Shown one piece after another: positions 35,201 through 47,468 of a stretch of 64,000 nt of DNA. Each line of letters starts with the position of its first letter. Position 1 is the first letter of the stretch. The notes below the pieces were generated by a model that was given only the letters and a program-made list of their open reading frames with translations, had not been told where the DNA came from and did no database searches. The stretch is from Deroplatys truncata (lineage: Eukaryota; Arthropoda; Insecta; Mantodea; Mantidae). The stretch spans positions 177,919,065 to 177,983,064 of the forward strand of contig CM060988.1 in assembly GCA_030765065.1 (NCBI GenBank), written 5' to 3'. The translations under genes were made by a program, and so were the position numbers.

Positions 35201-35882
35201 GTTTCTATCTATCACATCCCAGTAAAGAGCACTTCATTACTTAACCCTGTATCTCCTGCATCGATTCTTAAACCAAATCCGTGCAGTAATTTGGTTGAGT
35301 AGCCTCGTTTTGGCTGCACTGACCTACATCTCAATAATTGCAGAGTTACAACATAATTACCACTGAGCAGATCCCACGTCCTAATATCTCCATTGTAGGT
35401 CTAATATCTATTGTTGGTTTAACTACAAAGCGTTTGATTTACTGCGAACCCAAATACACTGACGAGGATCGATCCGCTAGTGCCAATTTTATTATGTACA
35501 GACGCTCAGTTGATTATCCCCTTCCACCCCATCAAGATCGGTACATAATTTGCTCATTTTAGCTTTTAAAGTTTTATATCTAAAGTACAACGCTGTGGTG
35601 GACAGAATCGGCTATACTGAGCCGATTAATTTGCATTTTATGCTTCAAATGGTGCTTAATGCACATGCTTTAAAATATTACCTTGTTCAATTTATGGTAT
35701 ATTTGCGATATAAGGGTAGTATAGATTCTGTGTTACGTGCTTAACACATGTATCTTACTTCTATTTTTTGAGCGATCGATGATAATTATGTTACTTGTAA
35801 TTTTATCTTCTAGGGATGGGACTTCAATACTCGGTGGTAGGTCTAATACTTCGAGATAAACCTTCGATAGTTTTAAATTTTT
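35201..35882. other. Unassigned sequence
   Basis: No gene is supported; the open frames at 35338-35562 and 35550-35744 lack recognisable domains. Confidence 0.35.
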
Positions 35883-37484
35883 ACTTTCTCTAATCCATAT
35901 AGTAAATATGGGAAGTACTGCATTCCACCTAAAAACTAAATGTCAAGATTTGACGAAATACCTGTTTTGAGGCCCCCTGAATAAAAAAAATAGAAAAAGG
36001 TCCGTTGATAAAGGAGTATTTTAGAAGGAGTTGTATCGTATTTCAACTGTTGGGGAGCCGAACTTGTAGTAGTTGCAACCGCATGTATGGTACCCGCTTT
36101 CTGGTAGCCTTCGCCCCAAATGCACTTTCAGGTGGCCTTTGCCTCAAGTTTAAAATATATTATTACTGTTTCTTTAAATAATGTACATTTATGTCAGTAT
36201 TTCTTAGAGACACGTTTCTCTTAGCAGGGTTTTGGTGCGACAAGAATGTAGGCTTTCACAGATTATAATTATAATTCACTCCTTTTATTAATACTTGATA
36301 CGATTTTAAATAACGCTTCACTGATATAGAGAGCTGTGAGATTCTTTAATTAATTACTTGAACTTTTTAACACGTAAAACTATTTTCGTCTCACACAAAA
36401 ACGTATTAAATCTCTCAAGGATGTGTCTCGTGTCCGGTTAGGAACACTGTTTGCAACCAACTGAACTCTAAATTTGTCAAATTTTCTCCTTTTCAGTTTC
36501 TGATTGGCTAATCCTACTCCAATAGAATACCTTCATTTAACTTAAGCTTTTACTGGTTGTTGATTGGCTATTTTATAAAATGGCACTAAAATTACATTAT
36601 TGTTAATCCAAGAATCACACGTAGTACTGTCAAACTTTCTTACTCATTATTGACTCAAGGTTTCCTCATTGTTACCTCATTGTTAGCGAATTTTACAATA
36701 ATATAAGCATATGCAATGTCTGTTACATACATTTTACGAATTATTACATACACATATTGCTTCAAGGCGGGCTGTTATTGAATTTACATATTATATAATT
36801 AGACTGAAATCATTTTAAGTGTTAAAAATACTGCCTCACCGTGTGTGTGTGCGTGCCTGCGAACAGCATAACTTAAAAACGAAAAGTCTTATAAATACCA
36901 AACTTGGTATTTAGGTTCAATAACTTTCAAAGATGCGACAAAAAGATCCCCCCATCCCAGACTATGGAAAATGTTTCGAAATTTTTTATTTTCTCAAAAA
37001 TGGCTCTAACAATGATGAGATATTTTTATGGCAAATGAAATGTACATCTTGAATTTTCTGGGAATGTCCCCCAAGGTCCACTTCATTCTGAATGGCCTTT
37101 GTATTACTAGTAAATCGTAAGAGACAGACAAAATCTTTCTTCACAAAAAATGAGGATCTCGTTAAAACACACAACTATGTCATTTCCATTTCTAAGATAT
37201 TCCTTGTTATTTGTTTCAAATTTTAATACTTATACTTTTTGCCAAATGGAATTCGTTATTCTTTCTTTATGTCCTGGACATGCAAAGAGAATGGAATACT
37301 CCACATAGCAACCAGTTCTTAAAATATTTGACTATCGCTTAAAACCTACCAATTCCCCTTGCAGCTACAAGAAAATTAGCAATAAGATTAACATCTCGAT
37401 TAACATGAAGTATATGGAGAATATGCGTTTGTAAAAATAGTTTTGGCAAGAGTAGAGAATGTGATGTGAGTGCAACACATCAGA
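35883..37484 (-). mobile_element. Family A element split by a solo LTR
   Basis: The hairpin end is at 35883 (ACTTTCTCTAATCC) and the 5' end at 37484 (AACACATCAGA). A C LTR is inserted at the start of its GTGT microsatellite. Confidence 0.75.
36006..36838 (-). mobile_element. Solo LTR, family C, no extra unit
   Basis: 833 bp, with CCGT at 36002-36005 and 36839-36842. It starts TGAGGCAGTATTTTTAAC on the minus strand. The family A phrase 'ggtCCGTgtgtgtg' is restored if one duplication and the LTR are removed. The paired CCAAT boxes are present. Confidence 0.85.
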
Positions 37485-38097
37485 TTTCTTTGGGGGTGAA
37501 ATACAGTGCTACTGCTTACTATAGGTAATAATACTAACTAGAATCCCTCAAATAAGCGATAGCAAGAAACAAGAAAAGAAAATTAGAATAAGATATAGGT
37601 AAAGAAGCTAACAGAAGAGGGAAGCTTCAAGAAATTAGAGATCTTCTCCTTAACAACTTTTTAAGTGCTAATGCACCCAGTAAATGCAACTCCGGGCTAA
37701 TTAGCACACCACTTGGGGTTCGCTCTGACTACGCAAGGCAATAATTAATGCAAACTGGCTTTCATTCTCGATAAGGCATACTTCGTCAGGGCAGATGGGT
37801 GGGGGATCATGCAAAGAGGGGGCCACTAACTAGGTTAGTGCAGGGGTTACTGCCCCAGGAACATGCCTCGGCTCTTTCCCTGTCACATTACATACAGGGG
37901 TGCCACACAAACCTCTCAGGGGTGAGTAAACCTCTAATGGAAATTGAAGAGGTTATTTCTATCATAAAACAATCTCCAGAAACTGAGTTTTTTTATTTTC
38001 AGACAAAAATTTCGACAACTGTGAGTTACTAATAGTTTTAACTTTATTGTTGATATTAGCACCGAATTACCAAATCTGTCACCACGAGAAGTGGTCA
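37485..38097. other. Unassigned sequence
   Basis: No gene is supported. The 77-codon frame at 37799-38032 has no recognisable domain. Confidence 0.35.
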
Positions 38098-38101
38098 CAT
38101 G

Positions 38102-38987
38102 TGAAGTAGGTTGTATTGAAGGAGCTGTATTATATTTCAACTGTTGGGGAGCCGAACTTGAAGTAGTTGCAACCGCATGTATGGTACCCGAAGGCCTTTG
38201 CCCCAATTTTTAAAAATATTAATTTGTAATTTGACTGTTTCTTTAAGTATTAAATATTTATGTTTGCCTCGGCTGCGTCAGTATTACTGTTAGAGACACG
38301 TTTCTCTTAGCAGGGAGTGGTGCGACTGAAGAATGCAGGCTTACACAGATTATAATTTTACTTCACTCCTTGTATTAATGCTTGATTCGATTTATATAAT
38401 ACTTCACTGATATAGAGAGCTGTGAGATTCTTTTATTAATTATTTGTTCTTTTTAACACGTAAACTATTTTTCGTCTCACACGAATACGTATTAAATCTC
38501 TTGAGGACACTTTTTGCGTCTGGTTAGCAACGCTATCTGCAGGAAACTGAACTCTAAATTTGCAAAATTTTCTCCTTTTCAGTTTCTGATTGGCCTATTC
38601 TACTCCAATAGAATACCTTCATTTAACTAAAGCTTTTTCTGGTTGTTGATTGGCTATTTTATAAACTGTCACTAAAATTTACATTATTGTTGCTCCAATA
38701 ATGACTAGTAGCATTATTAAACATTCTTAAATTCATTATTGCCTCAAGGTTACCTCATTGTTAGCAACTTTTAACCTATTATTCTCACAGCTCCTACATT
38801 ATTAAATTACGTAATACATTCACATAACATTATTACATGTATACAATAATACAAACATATACAACGACTGTAATATACACTTTTTATATCTTGTTACATA
38901 CACATATTGCTTTAAGGCGGGCTGTTATTGAATTTATATATTATATAATTAGACTGAAATCATTTAAGTGTTAAAAATACTGCCTCA
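38102..38987 (-). mobile_element. Solo LTR, family C, no extra unit
   Basis: 886 bp, flanked by CATG at 38098-38101 and 38988-38991. The minus strand starts TGAGGCAGTATTTTTAAC and ends CAACCTACTTCA. It is the best-preserved plain copy and a good reference for the family. Confidence 0.9.
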
Positions 38988-38991
38988 CATG

Positions 38992-39399
38992 ACCTGTTAA
39001 GAAGTTTTGAATATAAAAACTAATTTATCAGTTATTATTACTCGATTTTCACAAGATATAAACCACTTAGGAACACAATATTTTGACACATGATACAGAA
39101 ACACACAGCGATTTCTTTTTAAACAATGTAGATCTTGCGTCCGGTCGCCGCAGCTCGGATTCCCGCCGAAACCATTACAATATTCCTGCAACCGCCTCAC
39201 GTTCTCAGAGTTACAATTACAATGATAATAAACACTTACTTTATCATAAGAGATGTTGGAAATATTGCACTTCTATTCTCTATCCATATTGGAAAGCTCA
39301 ATATCCAAAATTGTGTGAACTTTTGGCCTGGTGTTTTTTTTTTTTAGTTCTTACAATGTATGGCGTTTATTGCTTACTTTAAATATCCAATACTTTGAA
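38992..39399. other. Unassigned sequence with a SINE-like scrap
   Basis: The minus strand at about 39130-39175 reads like the region after a SINE B-box ('aatccgagctgcggcgacc'). Nothing else is recognised. Confidence 0.35.
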
Positions 39400-39566
39400 T
39401 GATTTGAAGTGAGTCATTACGTATTAATTCACATTACAATGGCCCTTGGTATTAACTGAGAAGCGCTTTCGAGCGACGTGTTTCTCTCATTTTTAGCTCT
39501 AGCCGACTGAGTTAATCCCAAGCCCATTGTGATGTGAATTAATACGCAACGACTCACTTCAATTCA
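39400..39566. mobile_element. Short palindromic MITE-like element
   Basis: Inverted arms of about 60 bp: left 'tgatttgaagtgagtc', then 'tattaattcacattacaatg'; the right arm is its complement 'cattgtgatgtgaattaata', then 'gactcacttcaattca'. A spacer of about 45 bp separates them. No coding capacity and no clear target duplication. Confidence 0.7.
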
Positions 39567-39599
39567 TTATATGATAACATCACACTCAATAATACTCTG

Positions 39600-39907
39600 T
39601 TTATTATAACCCATTAGTTTATCATACATTTTAAAGTGCTAAGTCACCATTGTTTTGTTTTACGTGGTCATAGAAAGGGTGCCGAATTTTAAATCTAGCA
39701 AATGGTGAACCGCTTTTTAAAAATATTTGACTATCCTTCTGACTCCTGTGTCACCCTTGTGCCTGCATAGAAATGTGTAATTAAACCATTCTTTAAACAT
39801 TTATCTCGACTAATATAGGGTAGATAAAAAAGGATTACTTAGTAAAATAGTTGCAAAAATTAACTTTTTTTTAGTAGAGTATCCTGTGAATGTAACACAG
39901 CTTATTT
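39600..39907 (-). repeat. Diverged family B fragment
   Basis: Blocks 'aatatttgactatcc', 'catttatctcgactaatat' and 'gtagagtatcctgtgaatg' appear in order; the 3' half is missing. Confidence 0.5.
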
Positions 39908-40608
39908 AAGGGTACATGTAGGTCCAGGTGACAGCAAATATTAATTTTACCATAAATCCTAAAGTTTTACATGTAAAAGCTTGAAATATTGTAAAGTGGT
40001 TAAGAATAATTGCCTAAAGGTTTCGTAATTCTTTCAGAACTTTTACTATACATGGTGCCGAGTTATACATTATTATACCCTAACCTGACATTGCTGAAGA
40101 TGAACATTTTCACAAAAACTATTATAGATATGAAATTGATATTTTGCGGACAGTTTCTCTAAATTATGTAGCAAATATATGCAGACGTGTTTTTAAAATG
40201 CTGATTATTTATTTTTTTAATTTTTAAATATTATCACAGATAATTACTACAGATAGGAACCAAGTACCTGCAGGAAATAGTTTATTAGTAAATGTTGGAA
40301 AACTGTAGAAAATGTCATTATTTCCTCTCTAGTGGTTTTTTTTGGGAAAATGTCCCCTATACGTAGAAAAATGTAAGTTACAGAAGACGAAAACGACTCC
40401 CAAAGTTTGCAAACACATATCATATGATAAAGATTATTTCAGGTGTCTAATTCTACCTCTAAAATAGCCAAACAAGCCATGCTTGAAGTTTGATACAACA
40501 TTTATGCCTGCTCACAGCCTTGTAACACAAAGAGGAAGCATTCCTGCAGTTTGAACGCACACATATAATAAGTAAATGCGCAGCGGCTGGGAAACACTGC
40601 AGAAAAAA
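39908..40608. other. Unassigned AT-rich sequence
   Basis: No gene or known repeat is recognised. Confidence 0.35.
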
Positions 40609-41439
40609 TCTGATGTGTTACACTCACATGACTTTCTCTACTCTTGTACAAACTATTTTTACAAACGCTTATTCTCCATATACTTCATGTTAATCGAGAT
40701 GTTAATCTTATTGCTAATTTTCTTGTAGATGCAAGGGGAATTGGTAGGCTTTAACGATAGTCAAATGTTTTAAGAGCTGGTTGCTATGTGGAGTATTCCA
40801 ATCTCTTTGCATTACCAGGACAAAAAAAAACATGAATAACGAATTTGAGAAAAAGTATAAGTATTGGAAAATTTAAGGGAATAACAAGCAATATCTCGAA
40901 AATGGTTCACCCAACACCAAAACTGTATACGACATAAATTGTGTATTTTAACACGATCTACATATTTTGTGTATTAAAAGTTTATTTATCTCTTATGGTT
41001 TACCAGTTATGCGACGAAGAATACTTTTGGAGACATTCCCAGAAAATTAGAGACATACATTTTATTTGTCATATGATATTTTAATCAAAATCGTTAAGAG
41101 CCATTTTTGATAAAATTAAAATTTTCGAAAAATGTTGCATGTAAAGAGTAATTTGGGGTGGAGGGATTTTCCTGGAAACCCAGGTGTTGCATCTCTGGAA
41201 GATACTGAGCCTAAATACCAAGTTTGGTGTTTATCCGACTGTTCGTTTCTGAGTTATGCTGTTCACAGACACACACACACACGCACACACACACAGACAC
41301 ACACACACGGACATGTTTCCAAATTTTTTTTTTTTGGATTCAGGGGGTCTCAAAACATATATTTCCGGTGAAATCTCGGTATCGAATTTTTGGGTGGAAT
41401 ACAATACTTTCCCTACTTACTATACGTAGTAGAGAAAGT
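40609..41439 (+). mobile_element. Family A Helentron-like element
   Basis: Complete: TCTGATGTGTTACAC after a run of A, and GTAGAGAAAGT at 41439 followed by five A. The CA-rich microsatellite spans about 41267-41309. Confidence 0.8.
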
Positions 41440-41639
41440 AAAAAGGGGGCGTGCCAGTACGCAGGCTGCAATTCTTTTAAACTTCCATACATTTCGACTA
41501 ATAATTCGACTATAAAATGTTGTGGAGGTATTCCTAAGATTGTAGAGGACGGAGGGGAACACTTCGCGCACTGCACCTGTACAGAAGTACTGCAACTACC
41601 ACCCCCGCAGGAGGAAGGGAGGGAATAAAGGAAACGCAG

Positions 41640-42033
41640 GAGGCCACAGGCCACAAAGACGCGCAGAAGTCCCCAACATTTCCAAGCTCAGAGAGTCATC
41701 GAGAGAGGGCGATGAACGACCCACCAATCAAGCAGCCCTCTGGTGCCCACGTGGAGTACTTTCCATTGAGTACCCATTCGCGTCATCTATCCGGCACCGC
41801 CATACACCTCGAAACCTAGAAGCAAACCTGAAATATGAGAAGGAAACTGAATACAAGGAAAATGATGGAAAGGAAATCGTCGTAGATGAGAAGCTATCCC
41901 AGTATTCGCCTGTCGATCCCGGGGAAGCCACGAAGAACGCATGGGTCAGAGTGGGTGGCGCCGGGGATCGTACTCGGGACCTTTCGCATGCAAGTCGCAC
42001 ACGTTACAGCGGCGCCACCTGTTCGGTACCAAG
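41640..42033 (-). mobile_element. SINE E copy
   Basis: On the minus strand it has head 'accgaacaggtggcgccgc', B-box-like GTACGATCCCCGG, the E body and a 3' region reaching 'cttggaaatgttggggac'. It is closer to 63080-63540 than to 13694-14229, so the family has subtypes. Confidence 0.65.
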
Positions 42034-42720
42034 ACTGTATACTTCACTTTGGACCCTTTTTTTAAAATTATTAAATTTCGTCATTTTCAACCTGCATCTG
42101 TTGTATCCCCCAAGAATTAAACGCATCTCAGAAATGGGCTGAGATCATGTACATCCCTTGTCTCTAGGAAGGTAAGTGGCATTTCAATCTTGAAAATTCT
42201 GGTTGGCAATGCTCGAAACAAAGATGAAGTGCGCATGCGCGAACGTAATCTAGTTACGGTAGACAGTGGGAATGATAATGCAGGAAACAATCAGCTGTAG
42301 ATCCCATGCTAATTTCACCCTACATGGAGGGAAGGGGGAGGGGGCGTTACTTTACCACACATTCAGAAAACGGAGCGCCTTAGCATGAAGAGAATTATTA
42401 TACGGAATGAGACGACGTGCCATTTGCCTTTTGTTACAGCTCTCGTTTGTCATTTCATTTACCTCAACCCATTCTTCATAAAACTGCAAGACATTTAAGA
42501 AAAGAGTCAATTAAAATTCACAGAGAATTTTGCTGACAAAATACTATGCAAAGGTACTGTTCAACAATTTATAGACCTACTCTCGTGTATCTGAATGAAC
42601 GTTTTACACAAAAAAATGTTTACGAAATCGAGGACAGAGCGCATTCACGATAATCCAGAATGAAAATCTATGGAGTTAACCACTAGATGTTGCCTGATCG
42701 AAATCATCTAACCCACCCAT
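42034..42720. other. Unassigned sequence
   Basis: No gene is supported. A purine-rich run 'gggaagggggaggggg' lies near 42330. Confidence 0.35.
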
Positions 42721-42721
42721 C

Positions 42722-42868
42722 CACTGTTCTCTTTGTATTTATAACGAAACATGTATTTCTGCAAAGGTTTATTTAGATTAAAATGAATGGATATAAAAAT
42801 AAGCTTCACTAAGAATAGTTTGTATGCCCACTAATAAACGATAAAGGGTACAGGAAGTTATGTATATG
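42722..42868 (-). repeat. Family B 5'-half fragment
   Basis: 'tgttctctttgtatttataa', 'aggtttatttagatt' and 'tatgcccactaataaacg' match the B 5' region; the terminus is degraded. Confidence 0.5.
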
Positions 42869-43190
42869 TATTGCAATGAGCACATATGGATTTAGGTTGG
42901 TATGCCTGACATTGAGTCGGCCCTCCCGGAATGAGTCGGTAGACCTGTTTTTCTTCCGGAAGGCTCAACTCAATGTTGGCAGCGTTACACATCTTCTAGA
43001 ATCATCCAAAACTTTCTAGTAGCTTGAGTGATGCTTCGGCAGGAAATAGTGGTGGGTATGATTAATTATAAAATGACTAGGATTCCTTGTCTCGAACTCT
43101 TTAGCACTAAAATTTTCATTGAGTGAGGAACAGCCTCGTGACAAGAATGAGTTTTGGATTATGACTTCTTTGTGAATAATATATAAAGTT
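42869..43190. repeat. Repeat H, copy 2
   Basis: 'gagcacatatggatttagg', 'cccggaatgagtcggtag' and 'ctcaactcaatgttggcag' match 27176-27390. Confidence 0.5.
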
Positions 43191-43680
43191 AAGGTAACAT
43201 CTTCTGTTAATAAAATTGTCATTTGTTAAAATTTAAATACATTCTTCCTTTAGGGCTTCCAGTATTCCTCTGTTACAGCCTTAGTTTCGCATGCTTAGCG
43301 AATTTCGCCCCCGTTTTCATGGATTTAAGTATTGAAAGGTTCGGGAATTTGCTAAATCAATCTATAGTCGTGACAAGAACACGTCAGAATTTTTAAAATA
43401 CAAGATTTCAACTATTTTGTATGTGGAGTTTACAAAACTGTTACATGCATTTGATAGAGAAAATGTTTTGTATAACATCTGATTTTTCTGTTAAAATTGG
43501 TTTTGATGAAACATGAGTCTGCTCAAAGTCCTAAGTCTTTAAAAATGGGAAGAGGGGATATTATACTAATGAACTAGATTGAGATTAATTTCCTAAGAAA
43601 CCGAGTTAAGTTGTTTACATTTTTGGAAGACGGGACCGATTTAGGATTCGAAAGTAGAAAATGGTACCGAGATGGGTTTC
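43191..43680. other. Unassigned sequence
   Basis: No gene or known repeat is recognised. Confidence 0.35.
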
Positions 43681-44930
43681 ATCAGCACCTTTGTCTATGC
43701 CTTATGGCTTACCAGTTATACGTAGGCATACAAAATTCATTCTGAATAAGGAAGGCTTTACAGGCCATTCTCAGAAAATTCAAATTTACTTTTGATTTAT
43801 CATTCAATAACTTATGTATATGATATTTTAATAAAAACAATTTCTGCTGCTTTTTAAAAAACTGATGTGTTACACTCACATGACTTTCTCTACTTTTGTA
43901 CAAACTATTTTTACAAACGCTTATTCTCCATATGCTTCATGTTAATCTTATTGCTAATTTTCTTGTAGATGCAAGGGGAATTGCTAGGCTTTAAGCGATA
44001 GTCAAATGTTTTAAGAGCTGGTTGCTATGTGGAGTATTCCATTCTCTTGGCATTACCGGGACAACAAAAATTAATAACGAATTCCCATTTGAGAAAAAGT
44101 ATAAGTATTGGAAAATTTAAGGGAATAACAAGCAATATCTCGAAAATGGTTCACTCAACAAAAATGTATATGACATATATATGTATATTTTAATGCGATC
44201 TACATTCTTTGTGTAGTAAACTTTTGTCTATCTCTTAGGGTTTACCAATTATGCAAAAGTCGTTCAGAATGAAGAATACTTTTGGAGACATTCCCAGAAA
44301 ATTCGAGATATACATTTTATTTGCCATTAAAATATCTTAAAAATATGATATTTTAATCAAAATTGTTAGAGCCATTTTTGAGGAAATTAAAATGTTCGAA
44401 AAATGTTCCATGTAAAGAGTAATCTGGGGTGGGGGGATTTTCTTGAAAACCTTCGTGTCGTATCTCTGGAAGATGCTGAACCTAAATATCAAGTTTGGTG
44501 TTTATCCGACTGTTCGTTTCCGAGTTATGCTGTTCACAGACACACAGATACACACACGGACATGTTTCCAAAAATACTTTTTTTTGGATTCATGAGACCT
44601 CAAAACATGTATTTCCGGTGAAATCTCGGGCTCGAATTTTTTACTGGAATGCAATACTACGTAGTAGAGAAAGTACAAATCAAATATATCGAAAAATGTT
44701 CTATGTAAAGTGTAGCTTGGATAAGGGATTGTCTTAAAAATATGGTGTTGCATTTTTGTAAGTTGTGGAACTTAAATACAAAGTAGGATACTATCTAACT
44801 TTTCGTTTTTTAGTTATATTGTTCAGATACAAATACACACTCACACGCGCGCGCGCACACATATACAGACAGACATTTTTCTAAATTGTTTTTATTCTGG
44901 AGAATTTGTATTTCAGGCTAAAATTGTAAA
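43681..44930 (+). repeat. Family B element hosting an A copy
   Basis: B blocks run from 'ttatggcttaccagttatac' at 43699 to the A insertion and resume at 44675. A mixed CA/CG tract lies at about 44832-44860. The 5' end is lost. Confidence 0.6.
43861..44674 (+). mobile_element. Family A Helentron-like element
   Basis: It starts ACTGATGTGTTACAC and ends GTAGAGAAAGT at 44674. A five-A run precedes it. It is nested in B in the same orientation. Confidence 0.75.
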
Positions 44931-45387
44931 AGTACTGAAAACTGAAATCAATAAAAAATATCTCGGAAGTGCGCAAGAAAAAGAATTACTTGATATAAAA
45001 TACATTTTGGTTTAAAGTGATATACATTTTGGGTGTGGTACGTTTTGCCTATGTCATATGGTTTACCTATTATACTAAATGCATTCAAAATGAAGGAAAC
45101 TTCATACTGTATTCTCAGAGAATTGAATATTTAGATTTTATTTGGCATTGGATATCTTAAATATATGGTATTTTAATCAAAATGTTCGAAGTTAGTTTTC
45201 CATGTAAAGGGTGATTTGGGGCAAGGAAATCTTCTTGTTAATCTGCGCCTGAAATACATAATCAATATCCGACTAAAATGTTGTATTTAGGGTCCCCCAA
45301 AACGTGTATTTCGGTGAAATCTCGATGTAGAGTTGTAGTGTGGAATGCAATACTTCCTCTATTTACACTATGTAGAAGAGCAAGTAA
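44931..45387 (+). repeat. Second, diverged family B fragment
   Basis: 'aatatctcggaagtg', 'atatggtttacctatta', 'gtaaagggtgatttgggg' and 'tatttcggtgaaatctcg' are in B order, ending in a degenerate 'gtagaagagcaagt'. The microsatellite is missing. Confidence 0.55.
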
Positions 45388-45716
45388 AACGCCATAATAC
45401 CACAAGGGAGGTCAATTAGTTTTTCTGATTTAGTGTTACCTCCCTAGAGTGGTAACCGCAAGCACATACCCCGAACTTGTGAAGCTGATAATGAATCTAC
45501 CTTGTAAGTGATATTATTTTCCCTGCTGTTGCTGCAATGCGCCCTGGTTAGCAAAGGGGCGGTTTGTTTTACCCACTTTATATTTCACTTCGTTTACGTA
45601 GTGACGTGGAAAAAGCAAATAGATGACTTAGTGAGAACTGTTCATGACAGATTTATCATTTCACTTCCCCTCCCATTTCATACATTTTCAGCCCTCTCCA
45701 CTTATTGGTTTTCTTC

Positions 45717-45765
<49 letters not shown>

Positions 45766-46423
45766 ATTTTGTAGCCCGCATATACCAACCACGATATTCT
45801 CCTGAATGCCATTGTCTCCCAGACTGTTTGATCACGAGAAAACTAAACAGTGTACAGTCACAAGCAAAAAATCCTGCTTCAATTATTTGCCTTCGTCCAA
45901 TTCGTGTTCACTGATCTTAAGAAAATCTCCACAGGAAATAAATATTTTCAAGGAACAGGTACGAGTATCTACAAAAACAAAAGGAAGAGAATCGAATACA
46001 GTTCTACTTAGAATTTTAAGTATCATCAGCAGAGCACAGAAATAATAGGAGGAATTATATCGAAACTAATGAACTAGCGACGTTTTAGCAAGTTACCTAC
46101 TGGACGGACGAAATTTTACTTGTTATGAGGCAAGTGAGGCGTAAGGACGCGCGATAATGAAAAAAAAAAACTGTTGGTTGTTTTCCCACTTTAAGCATCA
46201 CGCGCGGCACGACTTCAGCATACTGTGTACCTCTCCTACTAGCTAAAGTTTTAAGTGAAGATAAACCACCCCACTCCACTAGCAACGCCACTGAACAGAC
46301 AGTACGTTATTATGTCGCTATTTCCAGCCCGTAATTCTTCGTATAGGCAACTAAAGTAATTTTGCAGCTTTTTGTTTTTACATATTTTAAGATATTAAGC
46401 GGAAAAACTTGATGTTCTCTTTT
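45388..46423. other. Low-repeat stretch with a GT run
   Basis: No gene is supported. A GT dinucleotide run lies at 45719-45765. Short open frames here owe their length to that run. Confidence 0.4.
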
Positions 46424-46800
46424 AATCTGTGTTGCATTCACATGCATTTCTCAACTTATGTACCAAACCATTCTTACAAAACCTTATTCTGCCTACTTCT
46501 TATTAATATAAAATTGTATTGCACATTTGCTTGTAGTTTTATGAAAAATAAAGCGATAGTTACATTTTGAAAAAGCTATTCACTATATAATGGTTTTTGC
46601 TGTTTGCATGACCACGAGCAACAAATGAATATCGAGTTAATATTTGAGGTATGTTGTTCACAGACGGATGGACGGAAACACAGAGGGAGAGAGAGACATT
46701 TTCCGAAACTGCCTTTTTAAAGGTGATTTCATTAAAACGCTTCGATATCGAGTTTTTGCGTCAATACAATTCTTTCTCTGTTTAGTATTAGAGGAAGTAA
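46424..46800 (+). repeat. Family B element with large internal deletion
   Basis: The 5' half ('gcattcacatgcatttctc', 'ccaaaccattcttac') is joined directly to the 3' part ('atgttgttcacagacgg'). It ends 'agaggaagt' at about 46800. Confidence 0.55.
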
Positions 46801-47426
46801 ATATTAATAAAATCAACTTAAATAACTAATAAAATTAATAAAAGCAAAATAAAACAAAAAGCAGTGCTGAGGCTATTTAAAAAAATTATATGCATACGGT
46901 TGGTATTAACAAGCAAGATGCTCTCGGCGTTAGCGCAATAGCAGACGAAAATCATATACTGTAATCCTTTAACAGCATTACCTTTAGCAATGAGTTCTTA
47001 TGATAACAATGTGCAATAAAATGTGTAGTTATATATATTTTTCCTGCCCTAATGTTTCAGGATACAATGCATGTATTAAGGAACTATTTACGTTGGCGTA
47101 AGTGTGTTCTTTGGTTCGTGACACGCAGAAGCACGTGCTTCTGTTTACATCACAGGGAACTCTGGTTTGGAATGGACAGTAGGAGGCTAACTGTCCGCCT
47201 TTCTATATGAGGGCGGTAGGTAGACTGGACGGCACCTAATTCCATCTGCACGGCACGAAGCAGAAGATCCAGTAGCTATGCGCTAGGATCTCTGTGACAT
47301 GTGACGGAGCGGGTGGTTACAGGGATGAGACCTAGAAGGGTAACTGTCGATCACACATCGTTGTAAGAGTTATCCACTAACAGACCGTTGCGATATGACC
47401 AAGGATTTAAAGCGACATAAAATAGA

Positions 47427-47468
<42 letters not shown>

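Noticed and set aside
41951-42142. Frame containing GDRTRDLSHASRTRYSG
   Set aside because: This peptide arises from reading through a SINE tRNA-like head, a familiar false protein in automatic annotation.
47200-47230. 'tatatgagggcggtagg', resembling a mariner end
   Set aside because: Match limited to about 11 bases, no partner end, no TA-flanked element.
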